DNA from: Omphiscola glabra
Lineage: Eukaryota > Mollusca > Gastropoda > Lymnaeidae
Assembly: GCA_964017045.1 (NCBI GenBank)
Contig: OZ024798.1
Span: 7,585,793 to 7,649,792 of the forward strand
Reading direction: 5' to 3'
DNA: 64,000 bases
Shown: positions 34,331 to 45,239 of the stretch, piece by piece
How positions within the stretch are numbered: the stretch's first letter is position 1
Layout of the letters: each line of letters begins with the position of its first letter
Notes under the pieces: generated by a model
Database searches by the model: none
What the model saw: the letters and a program-made list of their open reading frames with translations, nothing else
Told to the model about the DNA's origin: nothing
Made by a program: the position numbers and the translations under genes

Positions 34331-34905
34331 ATTATTATTATTATTATTATGGGCAGTTTTCTATAGCGTGGTACCCCAGCCTAGGGCTGGGCTCACCACG
34401 CTGTACATGCAAATTAAAATGAACTTAAAAAATATAAATTAAAAACCAACCATTCCATAACAATTTACATGTGAAGCCATGGACGGCACTCAGCAGCATC
34501 GTTTAACTTTCAGGGGGGAATCAGTCAGGATAGTAAAGTTTAAAGAGGTGTGTTTTGAGTGCAGTTTTGAAGGCTGTGATGGTTGATATATTTCTGATGT
34601 GTAGTGGAAGAGAATTCCATTGTTTGGGGGCACAGTAAGAGAAAGATCTTTCACCGTATGTTTTTGTGCGAGTCTTAGGGACAGAAAGAATACGATCGTC
34701 TGCGGAGGAGCGAAGCTGTCGAAGGGGTAAATAGACAGAGAGAATTTCGGTTAGATATGAAGGGCAGGAATTCGAGAAAAAGTGGTGGCACAGAACAGAG
34801 AGTTTATAATCAATCCGTGCTTGTACAGGGAGCCAATGAAGTGAATGAAGTAGTGGTGTGACGTGATCACGTTTTTTTGCCTTTAAAACCGGTGGAGTGG
34901 GCAGT
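34331..34905 (-). mobile_element. CR1-like LINE 3' end with ATT/AAT tail
   Basis: Read on the minus strand, it encodes the final part of a CR1-type RT ORF, including HWLPVQARIDYKLSVLCHH, QLRSSADDRILSV and FKTALKTHLFKLYYPD. A 3' UTR follows with the hairpin-forming CCCAGCCCTAGGCTGGGG, and then an (AAT)n tail at 34331-34350. The tail directly abuts the start of the LINE at 31952-34330. The copy at 18785-19395 is the same family. Confidence 0.8.
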
Positions 34906-35345
34906 ATGCGTGGTCCAGTCTATATCGGGGCAGTTGAAGTCACTTTAAAGCACCTAATTTTTCTGTTCTTTAAGTGTTTAAACCCATCCCATGAGCAGAC
35001 TCCCTCTTAAATGATTTTAAAAAGTTTTAAACAATGGTACAACCTGGAGGAGTGGGAGTTGAACTGGACATTTTAGAAAGCCATCAGGGTACAGTGAAAT
35101 AAAAGGTAAGCGCAGGAAACAGTGAAATAAAAGGTGAGCGCAGGAAGGAGGTTGCGGAGGGGGGGGGGGTGTCCGCCCCAGACGGTAATATTTCTTATAT
35201 CGAAGGCGCGGCATTTTCGTCCAACTGCAGTTTTTCCAGCAGGTTGCGGCAAAAAAACTTGGCCCGCCTCGAGCGGCACCATAGCTACGAATCTTGGTAC
35301 ATTTAAATGTCTGATAAGCTCTGTATCAAATTTTAGTTCCACTAG
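34906..35345. other. Intronic stretch without recognised feature
   Basis: A G run lies near 35160. ORFs on both strands are short and show no known motif. Confidence 0.4.
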
Positions 35346-35395
35346 ACCAGGGGTCTCCAAACTAAGGCCCGCGGTCCAAAATATCCGGGCTCTCT
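35346..35395. mobile_element. hAT terminus fragment
   Basis: CAGGGGTCTCCAAACTAAGG followed by CCCGCGG has the form of a hAT terminal inverted repeat. No matching right end was found. Confidence 0.35.
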
Positions 35396-35444
35396 ATGAT
35401 GTTCAAGATAAAAAAAGTGGACCGATCCACTGCTCCAGCATTAA

Positions 35445-35650
35445 ACAGAAATTCACCCCCACCCCTCCTTAGACAGCGACGAGGCCATGACATGCAGTTC
35501 AGGCTCATAACAGCAAGAAAACAGTACAGGAGCTGCTCATTCCTGACAAATATTATCAAGTACTGGAACAAGCTTCGGAACAGTAGAGGCGACAACACTT
35601 GACACATTTGCGTCTATCGCCTCCTGCCTTCCTGATACCCTCGCTGATTA
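35445..35650 (+). mobile_element. LINE ORF C-terminal fragment
   Basis: Frames encode RGHDMQFRLITARKQYRSCS followed by FLTNIIKYWNKL. This is the pattern of the end of CR1/Jockey-type ORF2 (file of basic residues, then F-- R-- WN-LP). It is a short relic interrupted after the WN motif. Confidence 0.55.
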
Positions 35651-36424
35651 GCCCTTGCAACCAGTGAAGTATCCTCTCCAAAACCAAGCACAGAAATATC
35701 TCGAACCCCCTCTAAATAAATAGAAGCCAGTATTATCAATACATTGATCGTGGGTCCTCAAAATATAGAAGAAAATTTAAAAAAACAACAACATTGTATG
35801 CAGTTTTTATTCGATCGAATAAGACACAACCAATATTTGGAGTGTGTCATTAATGTTCCATCATTTGTAATAGTAAGTTATTAAGCGGAATATTGCGTCG
35901 TGGGATAACTGGTCAAAAACATGAATTATTGACATCCTTTAATATATGGCTTGTAAAATAACATCACTTGAACTGTTACAATCGATATGTAAGCGAGAAG
36001 CAAAGATTAATTGTCTGGGAAGTCAAGTTATACACTTGTTGACTTTGGTATTCTAAATATTCCCAGCCATGTGTATATAAGCTTGTGCGGAGATACTGAT
36101 CTTCCATCGAGCGCCTCCCCATGTGGCGGATAGGGGAAAGCCCACCAGATATGGCGGGCACAGGGAAATAAAATACCCGGGCGGACCAAAACGAGAACCT
36201 ATCGCATTGTAGGAAGCGGAGGTATCCACAAAGGCTAGGAAACCTTACTTAAAAAATTAAGGCACGTACCTAGAGAGCTGTATGAGGCGCACCCCCCCCC
36301 CCCCCCAACTGACGATTGTGCGCAGGGCTAACAGCACGGCTATGTAAAAAGATAAATGTTACGAAAGCAAAACAACAGAATAAAACCCGGACTGATTCTA
36401 ATACTACTAATAGGAATTCACCTA
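35651..36424. other. Intronic stretch without recognised feature
   Basis: A C run lies at 36292-36306. No coding or RNA feature is supported. Confidence 0.4.
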
Positions 36425-37245
36425 TGCCTGGGACATGATTTTTGGATTGCGACCTGGAATGTACTACGCCTGTTTAGAAAAGGAGCCTTAGCCAACCTAG
36501 TAAATCAACTGATTAAATCTCTATTGCTGCATTGCAAGAAATTCGATGGGAAATGCAGACATCCTTAAAACAGAATATACCATATTTTATAGTTGCAACA
36601 ACGCTAACCGTGAAAAAAGAAGCAGTCACAGGTTTTAACCAGAGAATGAAAGATTGTGCTCTATGCTACGGTGGGGGCTGAACATTTAAAAATGTTATAT
36701 ACTAACAGAAATTTTAAAAAAAGAATATCGGCCGGAAACAGGGCATCCTTCAATATTCATAAAATACTCACAAAAAAAAAACATTTCAAGAAAAGCAAAG
36801 AAAACTATTTATAAAATTGTAATCAGAACAGTAGTAACATACGAAAGTGAAACTTGGACCTCAAAAAAACGGCTGGAAACCTATTAAACAAATGGGAGAG
36901 AAAATTTCTCCGGAAAACATATGGACCAACAAAGGAGAATACGAACCAACCAGGAATTGTATAGTCTTTATCAGGATCCCACGCTAGTAGCAGAAAAAAA
37001 TATTTAAAAAGGTCGGCTACGTTGGGCAGGACACTTGAAAAGAATGACAGAGGAGTGAAGAGGGCACATCACCAAAACTCCAGAGGAAAACGGTTCAAAG
37101 GCAGACCTAGGCTTAAATGGATGGATGATGTGGAAAAAGATCTACATCAGCTTGGAATTCAAGCATTGAAAAGAAAAGCATTCGTTAGGTCTGAGAGGAA
37201 GAAGTGGTGCGGCAGGTCAAAGCCCTACATGGATGGATGAATGTG
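36425..37245 (+). pseudogene. Internally deleted LINE: endonuclease start joined to ORF C-terminus
   Basis: The left part encodes ATWNVLRLFRKGALANLVNQ, the N-terminal block of an APE-type endonuclease. After a frameshift it encodes ALQEIRW. Only 250-300 bases later the sequence reads the tail of such an ORF, with YESETWTS and then GRPRLKWMDDVEKDL. The whole RT core is missing, and the frame is broken several times. Confidence 0.65.
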
Positions 37246-37670
37246 TCTTTAAGTCATAACGTCACTATTTGGCTGATAGTGTGAATTTTTCAGATTTTTG
37301 GTGAATTTCCAGTTTAGCAATAAATTATAAAATGTAAAATGATTCCTCACGCAAGTCATAGATGTTTTGAAACATTACAAAACATTCTTTCAAGACTTAG
37401 GATCATTTGTAAAGCCATTTAATGTTATTTAGTGGTGTTACCTAACATTAAGTGGGCCAAAAAACATATTGTTATTTCTCAAAGATAAAATAAAGCATAG
37501 GCTACCCCACCCCCGTGCGCCATCACCCCTGGCATATATCGATTTTCTATGTCCAATCATTTAACACAGCAGGTTTATTACCCCAACAATTACCGTAAAA
37601 CAAAAGAAAATATTACGTACCAAATGCACTTGCGGTATTTAAAAAAATCTTTTTTAGCGCAGTTATCGGG

Positions 37671-37674
<4 letters not shown>

Positions 37675-37725
<51 letters not shown>
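37675..37725. repeat. (AT)n microsatellite
   Basis: About 24 uninterrupted AT dinucleotides. Confidence 0.95.
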
Positions 37726-37748
37726 TTGCAGTGTTTGCTTATTTTGTG

Positions 37749-37896
37749 AATAATTGCATAGATAATGGTTGTTAATTATTTATACAACCTGTGTTAGAGT
37801 GGGTGTCTAGATTTGTTATTATCGATGACATTAAAGCAATAACTTTATAAAAAGAAATAATAAGGTCTTAGCTATACATTTCATTGATATTTTACA
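37749..37896 (+). repeat. Unclassified dispersed repeat, copy A
   Basis: A ~148-base segment containing GAGTGGGTGTCTAGATTTG and AATAATAAGGTCTTAGCTAT recurs in inverse orientation at 41680-41827. I judge it about 85-90% similar by eye. Its class is unknown. Confidence 0.75.
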
Positions 37897-37959
37897 TTGG
37901 GGTTCTTATTAAGTGCATTACTTGAATGCATGTTTTGTCAAGTAACTTTACTTATTTGG

Positions 37960-38350
37960 GAATAAAGAACTGGCTGGCAGAAGTGGTAATGGCAATGGGC
38001 AGACAACACGACCGCCAGAGGCATCTTTTCAAACTTGCCCATTCCTAGCAAACAAGACCCATAGTGGGGATTATGGCCACAAAAAGCAGATATAATGAAG
38101 CAAATGCGTACCAAGCATAGCCCCATAGGCACATTCTTCTGGCGGCTAGACATCAACAGGGATCCTACCTGCCGGCATTGCAACCTGGTCCCGGAGACAT
38201 TAGCGCACCTGTTGACCGAATGTTCCTTACTAGATGTCCCGGGGGAAGCCAGGGTGGTTGGGGAACCCTACGTGAGGAAAATGTTGTATGTCTCAGCTCA
38301 GCGGATGGAGCTGGTAGCCAATTTACTAGCCGGGGTCATAAGAGAGTAAT
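37960..38350 (+). mobile_element. LINE 3' fragment with CCHC-type zinc motif
   Basis: The frame from about 38095 contains CRHCNLVPETLAHLLTEC, the C-X2-C-H-C motif found at the end of several non-LTR retrotransposon ORFs. Residues such as MRTKHSPIGTFFWRLDI precede it. A stop at about 38053 separates it from weaker upstream homology. Confidence 0.6.
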
Positions 38351-39388
38351 CTCAGACGTTCACCAGAATGTGTGTTAGTTAGTAGATGGGAAGTTCACGC
38401 ATTGAGGCCGCTAGCTCCACCTGTCGCTATTAAACACCTATTTAAGTTCAAGTACAAATCGTTGCTTTAATTGCTGAACTTTTTTCATTACCATTTGAAC
38501 TAGATTTTTAAAAAAAAAAGTGACGTCAACTTTGAGATGAATTTAAGACATACAAGTTGCAGGTTGACCTGGATTCATTCAACCTTGTAACGAATCAAAG
38601 CCAATGCCACTCAAGGCTCTTTGTTGGCTACATAGAAGTCAATGGGATACTGTCGTTAATAAAAAAAAATGTATATTACAAGCAGATATTCTTAATTATA
38701 ATGTTGATAGATAGTTAAACTAGATGCATCCTTAATAAATCCACGGCAGTCTAGTCTTGGAATGTGAAACATTTGATGAGAGGGAATCTAATAATCATAG
38801 GCTGGCGTGTCACAAACTCAAGTTAAAATAGGATCTCGTGTCACTCTCTGAATTATTCTTCGATTTATCTTAAGATATAGCATAAGCAAAAGGAGATTAT
38901 TTAATCACGTCTTCTGTCTATATTGCATCCTTCAATTAAATGTTTTCTCTAACATAATTTAAATATGTTTATGCAAACAATGTCCTCGCTATTGGATGGA
39001 ATTGCTCATCATACCTTAGTTAAGTATTATAAGTAAATTAAGAAGGCAGAACATTTAATTTTTGATGCATTAAATGGGAATCTTAATGATTACGTTAAGA
39101 TATATAATGGCGACACGTATAACTGCATTTAAGATTTTGTAGTACACATAGATTGAAAAGTATTGGCGTTAGAAAATAAAATAAAACACGAAACTTAAGA
39201 CAACGAGAATGGTCTGGGAATATTTGTATAGTCACAAACTTGACACATTCCTTCATTTAACTTCAGGTTAATTGAGGGTCGTAATTTAACCGAGACAGAT
39301 TATTGGACATATTGTGTCACCGCATACTCCCAATCAGCCCAAATGCCTTCAAATGAAGCTATTTCAGATCGTTAATAAGGATATAGAG
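38351..39388. other. Intronic AT-rich stretch
   Basis: No feature recognised. Confidence 0.5.
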
Positions 39389-39581
39389 CAGTTTTTCTCA
39401 ACCTTCCTAATGCCGCGACCCTTTCACACAGTTCCCCTTGTGGCGACCCCAAAACGCAAAATTATTTTCGTTGCTACTTCATAACTGTCAGTATAAGTAT
39501 TTTCCGATAGTTTTAGGCGACCCCTGTGAAAGGGTCGTTCGAACCCCAAAAGGGTCGCGACCCACAGGTTGAGAACCGCTG
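39389..39581. mobile_element. SPIN-like non-autonomous hAT element, copy 4
   Basis: It begins CAGTTTTTCTCAACCT (one substitution) and ends AGGTTGAGAACCGCTG. It has a perfect 8-base duplication ATATAGAG (39381-39388 and 39582-39589). Of the four copies it keeps the fullest right arm, including GGTCGCGACCCACAGG. Confidence 0.88.
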
Positions 39582-40039
39582 ATATAGAGCAATGAATGCG
39601 TCAAAAGATGGACGGGTATAGAGGAGGGTTAAAGGAGTAAAAAAAATGCATCAGGGAATAATCCAAGGAAATAGTTCACCTTATGACTGGCGTGAGGCCA
39701 TCTCTTACTATAAGTGCTGATTCTATGTTCGTAAGCGTTCAGTTTGTACATCAGTATTTCTCAAACTAAGGTACATTACATTTTGTCAGGAGGTTCAAAG
39801 CGATGTAACATATAAATCTACAGGTATTTAGTGCTGTTATGTAGACGACGTGTTTGCGTCATCTTTCCCCGTGAATGAACTCTAGCTGACCCTAAATTCG
39901 GTACCACATTTGTGGCGTGGCTAACTAAAATATAGTCTCTCTAGACCTTGTTTAGGACTAAATAAAATCTATAGCCTATATTATTATTAGAATTCTGTAG
40001 TAATCTAGACAATCAGGAACGGAAAATGAGCCCGTTCGA

Positions 40040-40462
40040 GAAATGTCTGAAAAAGGCTATATAAATATTGAGCGACAGGAAGGAAAGGACAGATTTTTTT
40101 TTGCGATTACGATTAAGTTTTGCTATACGAGACAGATTTGTTTACTAACATTTGAGGTGTGTGTGTATATTACTTTTTCATCATTGTACCTTTTTACAAC
40201 ATTTTATCTTCTTCAACATTGTACCAGTACAAGCCAATCATTATACAGTAAGTCAATAGCTTTAAGTTCTTTCTTTCTAATTTTGTAATTCATTATTAAC
40301 TTAATAAAATTATTAAATTGTAATTAACCCTAGTTTGGGTATCGTTTTTTGTGTGCTGTTTTTGTTATTGTATTTTGTCTTTGGTATCTTATTTTGTTGC
40401 CTACTGTTTGTCAACGAGCCATTTAATTAAATAAGAGATTAAATTCTCTAATCTTACAACAG
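40040..40462 (+). mobile_element. Probable solo LTR related to the Gmr1-like element
   Basis: The right half parallels the LTR of the 55290-61874 element. Both have TTGTAATTA, GGTATCGTT, then AACGAGCCATT and AAGAGATTAAATTCTC in the same order and spacing. A TATA-like GGCTATATAAATATT lies upstream at about 40055. No internal region follows. The left boundary and the target duplication were not established. Confidence 0.5.
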
Positions 40463-40904
40463 TATGTAGTAAGTGCATAACAATGAATTCTGAAATATGC
40501 ACATCATGGCACACAATTTATGTTAACAGTTTAATCAAGTGGTGCAACTAACAACATTAAAAACTTTTGAAAACCACTGATTTATTCTATCAGAGATATC
40601 AACCTGAGTTGAGGGTCTTCACAATAGCCAGTTTTTTCAGTTATACTAAGTTGAATAATTAATTATTTTACTGAATCATTTATTTGTCCTTCAAATATTT
40701 AGTCAACTGGTATGAATATAAAAGCAACTCCACTAAAAACGTGAGTGTGGCCACCTCTGCTTCTTATAATTACAATGATTGACCGATATGGCAAACACAA
40801 TTCTTAGCCTAGGTATTTTTTTTGTATCTCGATCATCTGTATGTAACAAGCCTAAACACGGAGAAGGTCTAGCGGTCCGCGGGTAAAACAAGATTCGTAT
40901 AGCA

Positions 40905-41406
40905 TAGGAGTCACCAAACGTTTCTTGCAGTGGGCCGGATAACTGAAAAAAAATTTACGAGCGTTCGCCGCACTATCATTCTGTACGATACTTGCATATC
41001 AAAACGAAGGCCTCTGGAAAATTGACGAAAAACTAAGTTTTAGTATTCCATGTAAATCATGGGTGTTAACCATGGTGACGTCAGAGCGTAGGCGAAGCTA
41101 CCATGAGCCGGGGAAGGACTTGGGATGACGCGAAATAAGCAAACACTGCAAAAATCTAAATAAATAGAAAATCTAGATACAATAATGTAAAATTGAAAAT
41201 GGTAAATTTAAGGCGCATAGCAGCCATGAGATCTTCGTACGTGTGAACATCTCCTAGTATTCTAAACATAATATATAAATTTAAACTGTATCACAACCTC
41301 ACGTGTTCCATACGTTTTATAAAGAAAATTCAAGTACCGTCGGTGGACCTGATGAATTGACGTCACGGGCCGGATCCGGCCCGCGGGCAGTAGTTTGGTG
41401 ACCCTG
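40905..41406. mobile_element. Non-autonomous hAT element
   Basis: The left end TAGGAGTCACCAAACG and right end AGTTTGGTGACCCTG are inverted, each next to GGGCCGG/CCGGCCC blocks. The flanks GTATAGCA and GTATAGAC match at 6 of 8 bases. No transposase frame is visible. A partial relative lies at 4825-4967. Confidence 0.65.
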
Positions 41407-41679
41407 GTATAGACGTATATACATTCAACATACTTTCTATGTTGTCGGACTGACAACATAGCCCATCGGCGTCGGCAGCAAGTCCAGCATGCAGAGTTTG
41501 GGGCTGGGTGGTGGGGTGCGGAGATGTGAGCATTCGAGCACCTGTGGTTTTTCACAAATCGTGAAGGATATGATCCCTCTTAAAAGCGTGTTTCTAAATG
41601 TTAACCTCTTTGTTAGTCAATGTATTCACGCAGATATTGGAAGTAGACCCTTTCAACAATAAGTTTCAGTCTGAGCGTG

Positions 41680-41827
41680 TGTAAAATATCAATTAAATGT
41701 ATAGCTAAGACCTTATTATTTCTTTTTATAAAGTTAGTGGTAGAATGTCATCGATAATAACAAATCTAGACACCCACTCTAATACACGTTGTATAAATTA
41801 GCAAGCCATTATCTATGCGATTATTGA
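41680..41827 (-). repeat. Unclassified dispersed repeat, copy B
   Basis: It is the reverse-oriented counterpart of 37749-37896. It differs by a short internal block around the AAAGCAATAA segment. Confidence 0.75.
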
Positions 41828-42119
41828 TCAACTTACAAAGTAGGTATTGTTTCAATATGTGGCACCTCTGAATTACCATGAATTTTATCGACTGGCATAT
41901 CAAAAGGTAATGCCGACACATGGACTCTCCGAGACGTCATTTAGACGTACCTAACATGACTATAACGTAATTAAGAAATGTCTGACACAAGAGGACCCAC
42001 TGAGACAGAATGCCAGTATAAAATTATTTTGACTTTCTAGACAAAATAGAGAGACACTGAGATGGCTTAAGAAAAGACAGATCTAAATATTATATAAGAC
42101 GCAGCGAGATATGGAGTCT

Positions 42120-42345
42120 ATGAGACGTATTTTTTGTTCTTCGTCCTTCGTAAGCGAAGATGACTACTTGAGTTGTATTTTGTTAAAAAGTGAGGGAGAG
42201 TTGATCAATTCCCAACCTCACTCTCTCGTCCTTGCATATTTTATCCAATACAATGACTTAGTCAAGACGACTGGAAATAAAAGAGGATGCAGTAGATGAC
42301 CAGCAGTGTGCGTGTGTATTTCACTGTGCCCTTTATGCGTTCGAC
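42120..42345 (+). repeat. Dispersed repeat with GTAGATGA tail, copy 1
   Basis: It shares with 47165-47360 the blocks TTGAGTTGTAT/TTGAGCTGTAT, GAGAGTTG, CTCTCTCGTCCT and GGATGCAGTAGATGA, in order. It may be a SINE or the 3' end of a LINE. No promoter boxes were recognised. Confidence 0.55.
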
Positions 42346-43320
42346 ATCGCAGGAGTTTTCGGAATTTTCATTGTGTCAATCTCCGGGTTTGATTTCAGAG
42401 TTTGCTATACATGTTTTTGCTTGTGTTGGAAACTCAAGTCCACTAGCTTGGGATTGACTCAGTTTAGACCACTCGTCCACCCAGCATGAGAAGTAATTAA
42501 GACATATAGTCATAAAACTTGACACGACAATTCATTTATTCAAGCAAAGGATCCGTTACTAACTTACTAGGAAAATGCCTTGCAGTCCTTGATCAAGCAT
42601 TGTTACACTAATGAGCATAAGGATATTAGACTCACCAACGCATCATTAGGAATATAGTCACGCTCAAAACACGAAAAGACGCTCTTTCTTGTTTTTTCTA
42701 TTTACCTTAATTTGTTAAGAACTAGACAAAATTAAGTCCAAAATTTTATATATTTTTCTTTCTCTATTCACTATACGTGTTAAGAAATAAATAAATTGAG
42801 TCAATAGTTTATACTAAAGAGAATTTGGACTTACAATTAACCTGACATTATCCTCCGTCTTTTTCGATTGGAATTAAATAATACACATTTACAAAAACTT
42901 TATTTCAGTGCCATTCAATTAATATGGGATTTAAATTAAGCACTTTCGGTATTTTCATGAAGTACATCTCATTAACTAAGTGCTATAATAAATCAAACAC
43001 AATACGTAAATCCGGGAATATATTTAATCCAGCACAACTTGTTAATCCAAGACCATCGATACAGCTGGTAATGTTCACCCAACACACATCTAAGACAACA
43101 CGTGAATACCAGAGCCTTCGCTACACCCTAAGAATGCGAAAAGGCCAGGGGCGACAAACTCGAGGAACAGATTCAGCCATCAAGGGTGATAACTTAATCG
43201 CAAATTCACCTTCAACATGTATAGTAACACATTCAAAATGTTCACACCTAGAATGTGATAGTCATCTGATTGTAAAAGTAAAGACTACCAAAGACGAGTA
43301 AAAGGTTTTGAAATTGTGTT
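42346..43320. other. Intronic stretch; unassigned 125-codon ORF
   Basis: The plus-strand frame at 42924-43301 shows no motif, has no splice support, and is probably chance. Confidence 0.4.
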
Positions 43321-43324
43321 GATA

Positions 43325-43400
43325 TCGGAATAGCCGTTGGCTCACTGGATATGTAGTGAACTCGCCTTGAATTCAAGGGCGTGAGATTAATTCTGTGTCT
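43325..43400 (+). mobile_element. Possible tRNA-derived SINE head
   Basis: TGGCTCACTGG fits the polymerase III A-box. It is followed by a palindromic anticodon-arm-like CGCCTTGAATTCAAGGGCG and a degraded B-box-like GAGATTAATTC. The layout suggests a tRNA-related SINE, not a functional tRNA. Confidence 0.35.
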
Positions 43401-43453
43401 GATAAAACCATTAGGTAGGTAATGAATGGAAGGAGGAGGGGCGGTCTTAAATT

Positions 43454-43700
43454 GAAGACCTTAGTGCTAAAAGTACTTAAGTCACAAAATACACATTTTG
43501 AGATAATCAAGCTCAAAATTTTTTTCGTCTATAAAATGTGATCATTTTAATAATTTTTCTTGTTTAATTAAGGTACTTAAGCACATTTTAATTTTTTCAA
43601 ATTTTTGCAGTGCACTTGGCTCAACCGTATAAGAAAAGGTCACAGTTTAGATTGATTTTGACAAAAATGTGACTTAAGTATTTTTAGCACTAAGGTCTTC
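43454..43700. mobile_element. 247-base MITE with ~32-base inverted ends
   Basis: The left end GAAGACCTTAGTGCTAAAAG and the right end CTTTTAGCACTAAGGTCTTC-type complement pair over about 32 bases with one or two mismatches. AATT flanks both sides (43450-43453 and 43701-43704) as a possible 4-base duplication. No known family was recognised. Confidence 0.7.
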
Positions 43701-43839
43701 AATTGTAAGTTACATTTATAACGATCAGACAGCGGTAGTGATCAACACACGCCTGCCGCCACGGTCTAGTAATGGCAATGAAGAGATGGAAACATGATAT
43801 GAGACTGGGATTGAAAGGTAGATCATTCATTAACCTTAG

Positions 43840-44060
43840 TTATCGTCTAGCCGTGGCTCTCACACTGTGTTAAGCTGCTACATTCGTCTTGGCTATCTTC
43901 TAGCTGTGGCTCGCATATTGTGATTAGATGCAACCTTGGTCTTAGCTACATTCTAGCTGTTGCTCTGACACTGGAGTACCAGCTGCCGTAGCTATCTCCT
44001 AGAAGTGGCTCTAACACTGTTTCAGCTGCTACCTTCATTATATCTATCTTTATACAGTGG
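43840..44060. repeat. Degenerate repeat of about 55 bases
   Basis: Blocks such as TCTTCTAGCTGTGGCTC, ACACTGTGTTAAGCTGCTAC and CTTGGTCTTAGCTA recur about four times. Confidence 0.6.
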
Positions 44061-44679
44061 AAACCCCTTCCCCAACCCACAAAAAATAAAAATAATAAAT
44101 TGGGTTACAATTACGTTATTTTGCTTGCCCTCTTAAATTTAGTGATGGCCTAACTAGAAAAATACTATTTATATGAAGCATTCGTGCCTTGTATGTTTAC
44201 TGTAACCTGTTCAGTGATGTACTCTTATTGCTCAAATTAATGGGCCATTGCAACTATCTTCTACCCTGACGTCCGATTGCAAGAAGAGAATAATCAATAT
44301 TTTTAGTCATCGTGTAATGCAATTTTATACGTTTACAAAGTACATCGTAAACATTCCGTAAAACTTGCACAAACGCTAATGGGAACATATCTTAGACAAA
44401 AACAAGCTGACAAAGGTTAGTTTTAATTTCAGAAATTAACCATTGAATTGGTTTTTGGGTGGCTACCCATTACTGGTCTACTCCCTACTAAAACATTAGC
44501 AACAGCCAACAGACTGCCTACTAATGATTATTAATAAAGAATGGCATCAGCGACCCGAGCAGAAGCTCTTATTGACCCTAGTAGCGTTAAAAAAATTTTT
44601 AAGTGGTTCTGGGCGCTAGGGGCCCCTTCATTAAACACCGCGTCACATAAATTTGCTATCCATGACCTACCAGAAACAT

Positions 44680-44960
44680 TATTTAACTGAGTTCCTACTT
44701 TACTCTACTGAACTTAATTTTTCTACTTACTCCCCAGCATTAAACACCATGAACGAACTACTTACTCCCCTCCATTTAACACTATGGACTAGCTACTTAC
44801 TCTCCTCCCTGAGACACTTTGAACTAATTATTTCCCTTCCTGAAACACTGTGGACACTGTATCAATACGCGATACCTCATCCATTGATTATACTGCATGG
44901 ACTGCCCTCACCTCCCCACTTGACTCTATCCCCGGATACACCAAGGACAGTCTCCATCAG
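44680..44960. repeat. Degenerate ~45-base pyrimidine-rich repeat
   Basis: TTACTCCCCTCC followed by ACACTATGGACTA-like sequence recurs about five times, which accounts for the open frame over it. Confidence 0.45.
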
Positions 44961-45239
44961 CTGATGAACTGACCCCCATTTCCCTCCACAAAACTAACTA
45001 AATTCATCATATAGAATGAGCACGCTTACATGCTCCATCCATCTACATTATTTAAACTGACTGCTGCGGCATACCGAGACATTCCTGGCACCCCGCCTTG
45101 ATAAGTGAGTGCTACCATACGGCCCATGCACCTGAACGCTACCGTCAAAATACAGAATATCAAAAGAGTCAAAATATGAAATATCATCATCCCATCAATG
45201 AATCTCAACACGCAAAACAAAGCTAAAAGAAATAAAAGA

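Noticed and set aside
42924..43301. 125-codon plus-strand ORF
   Set aside because: It has no recognisable domain, no splice sites matching neighbours, and lies within an intron full of repeats.
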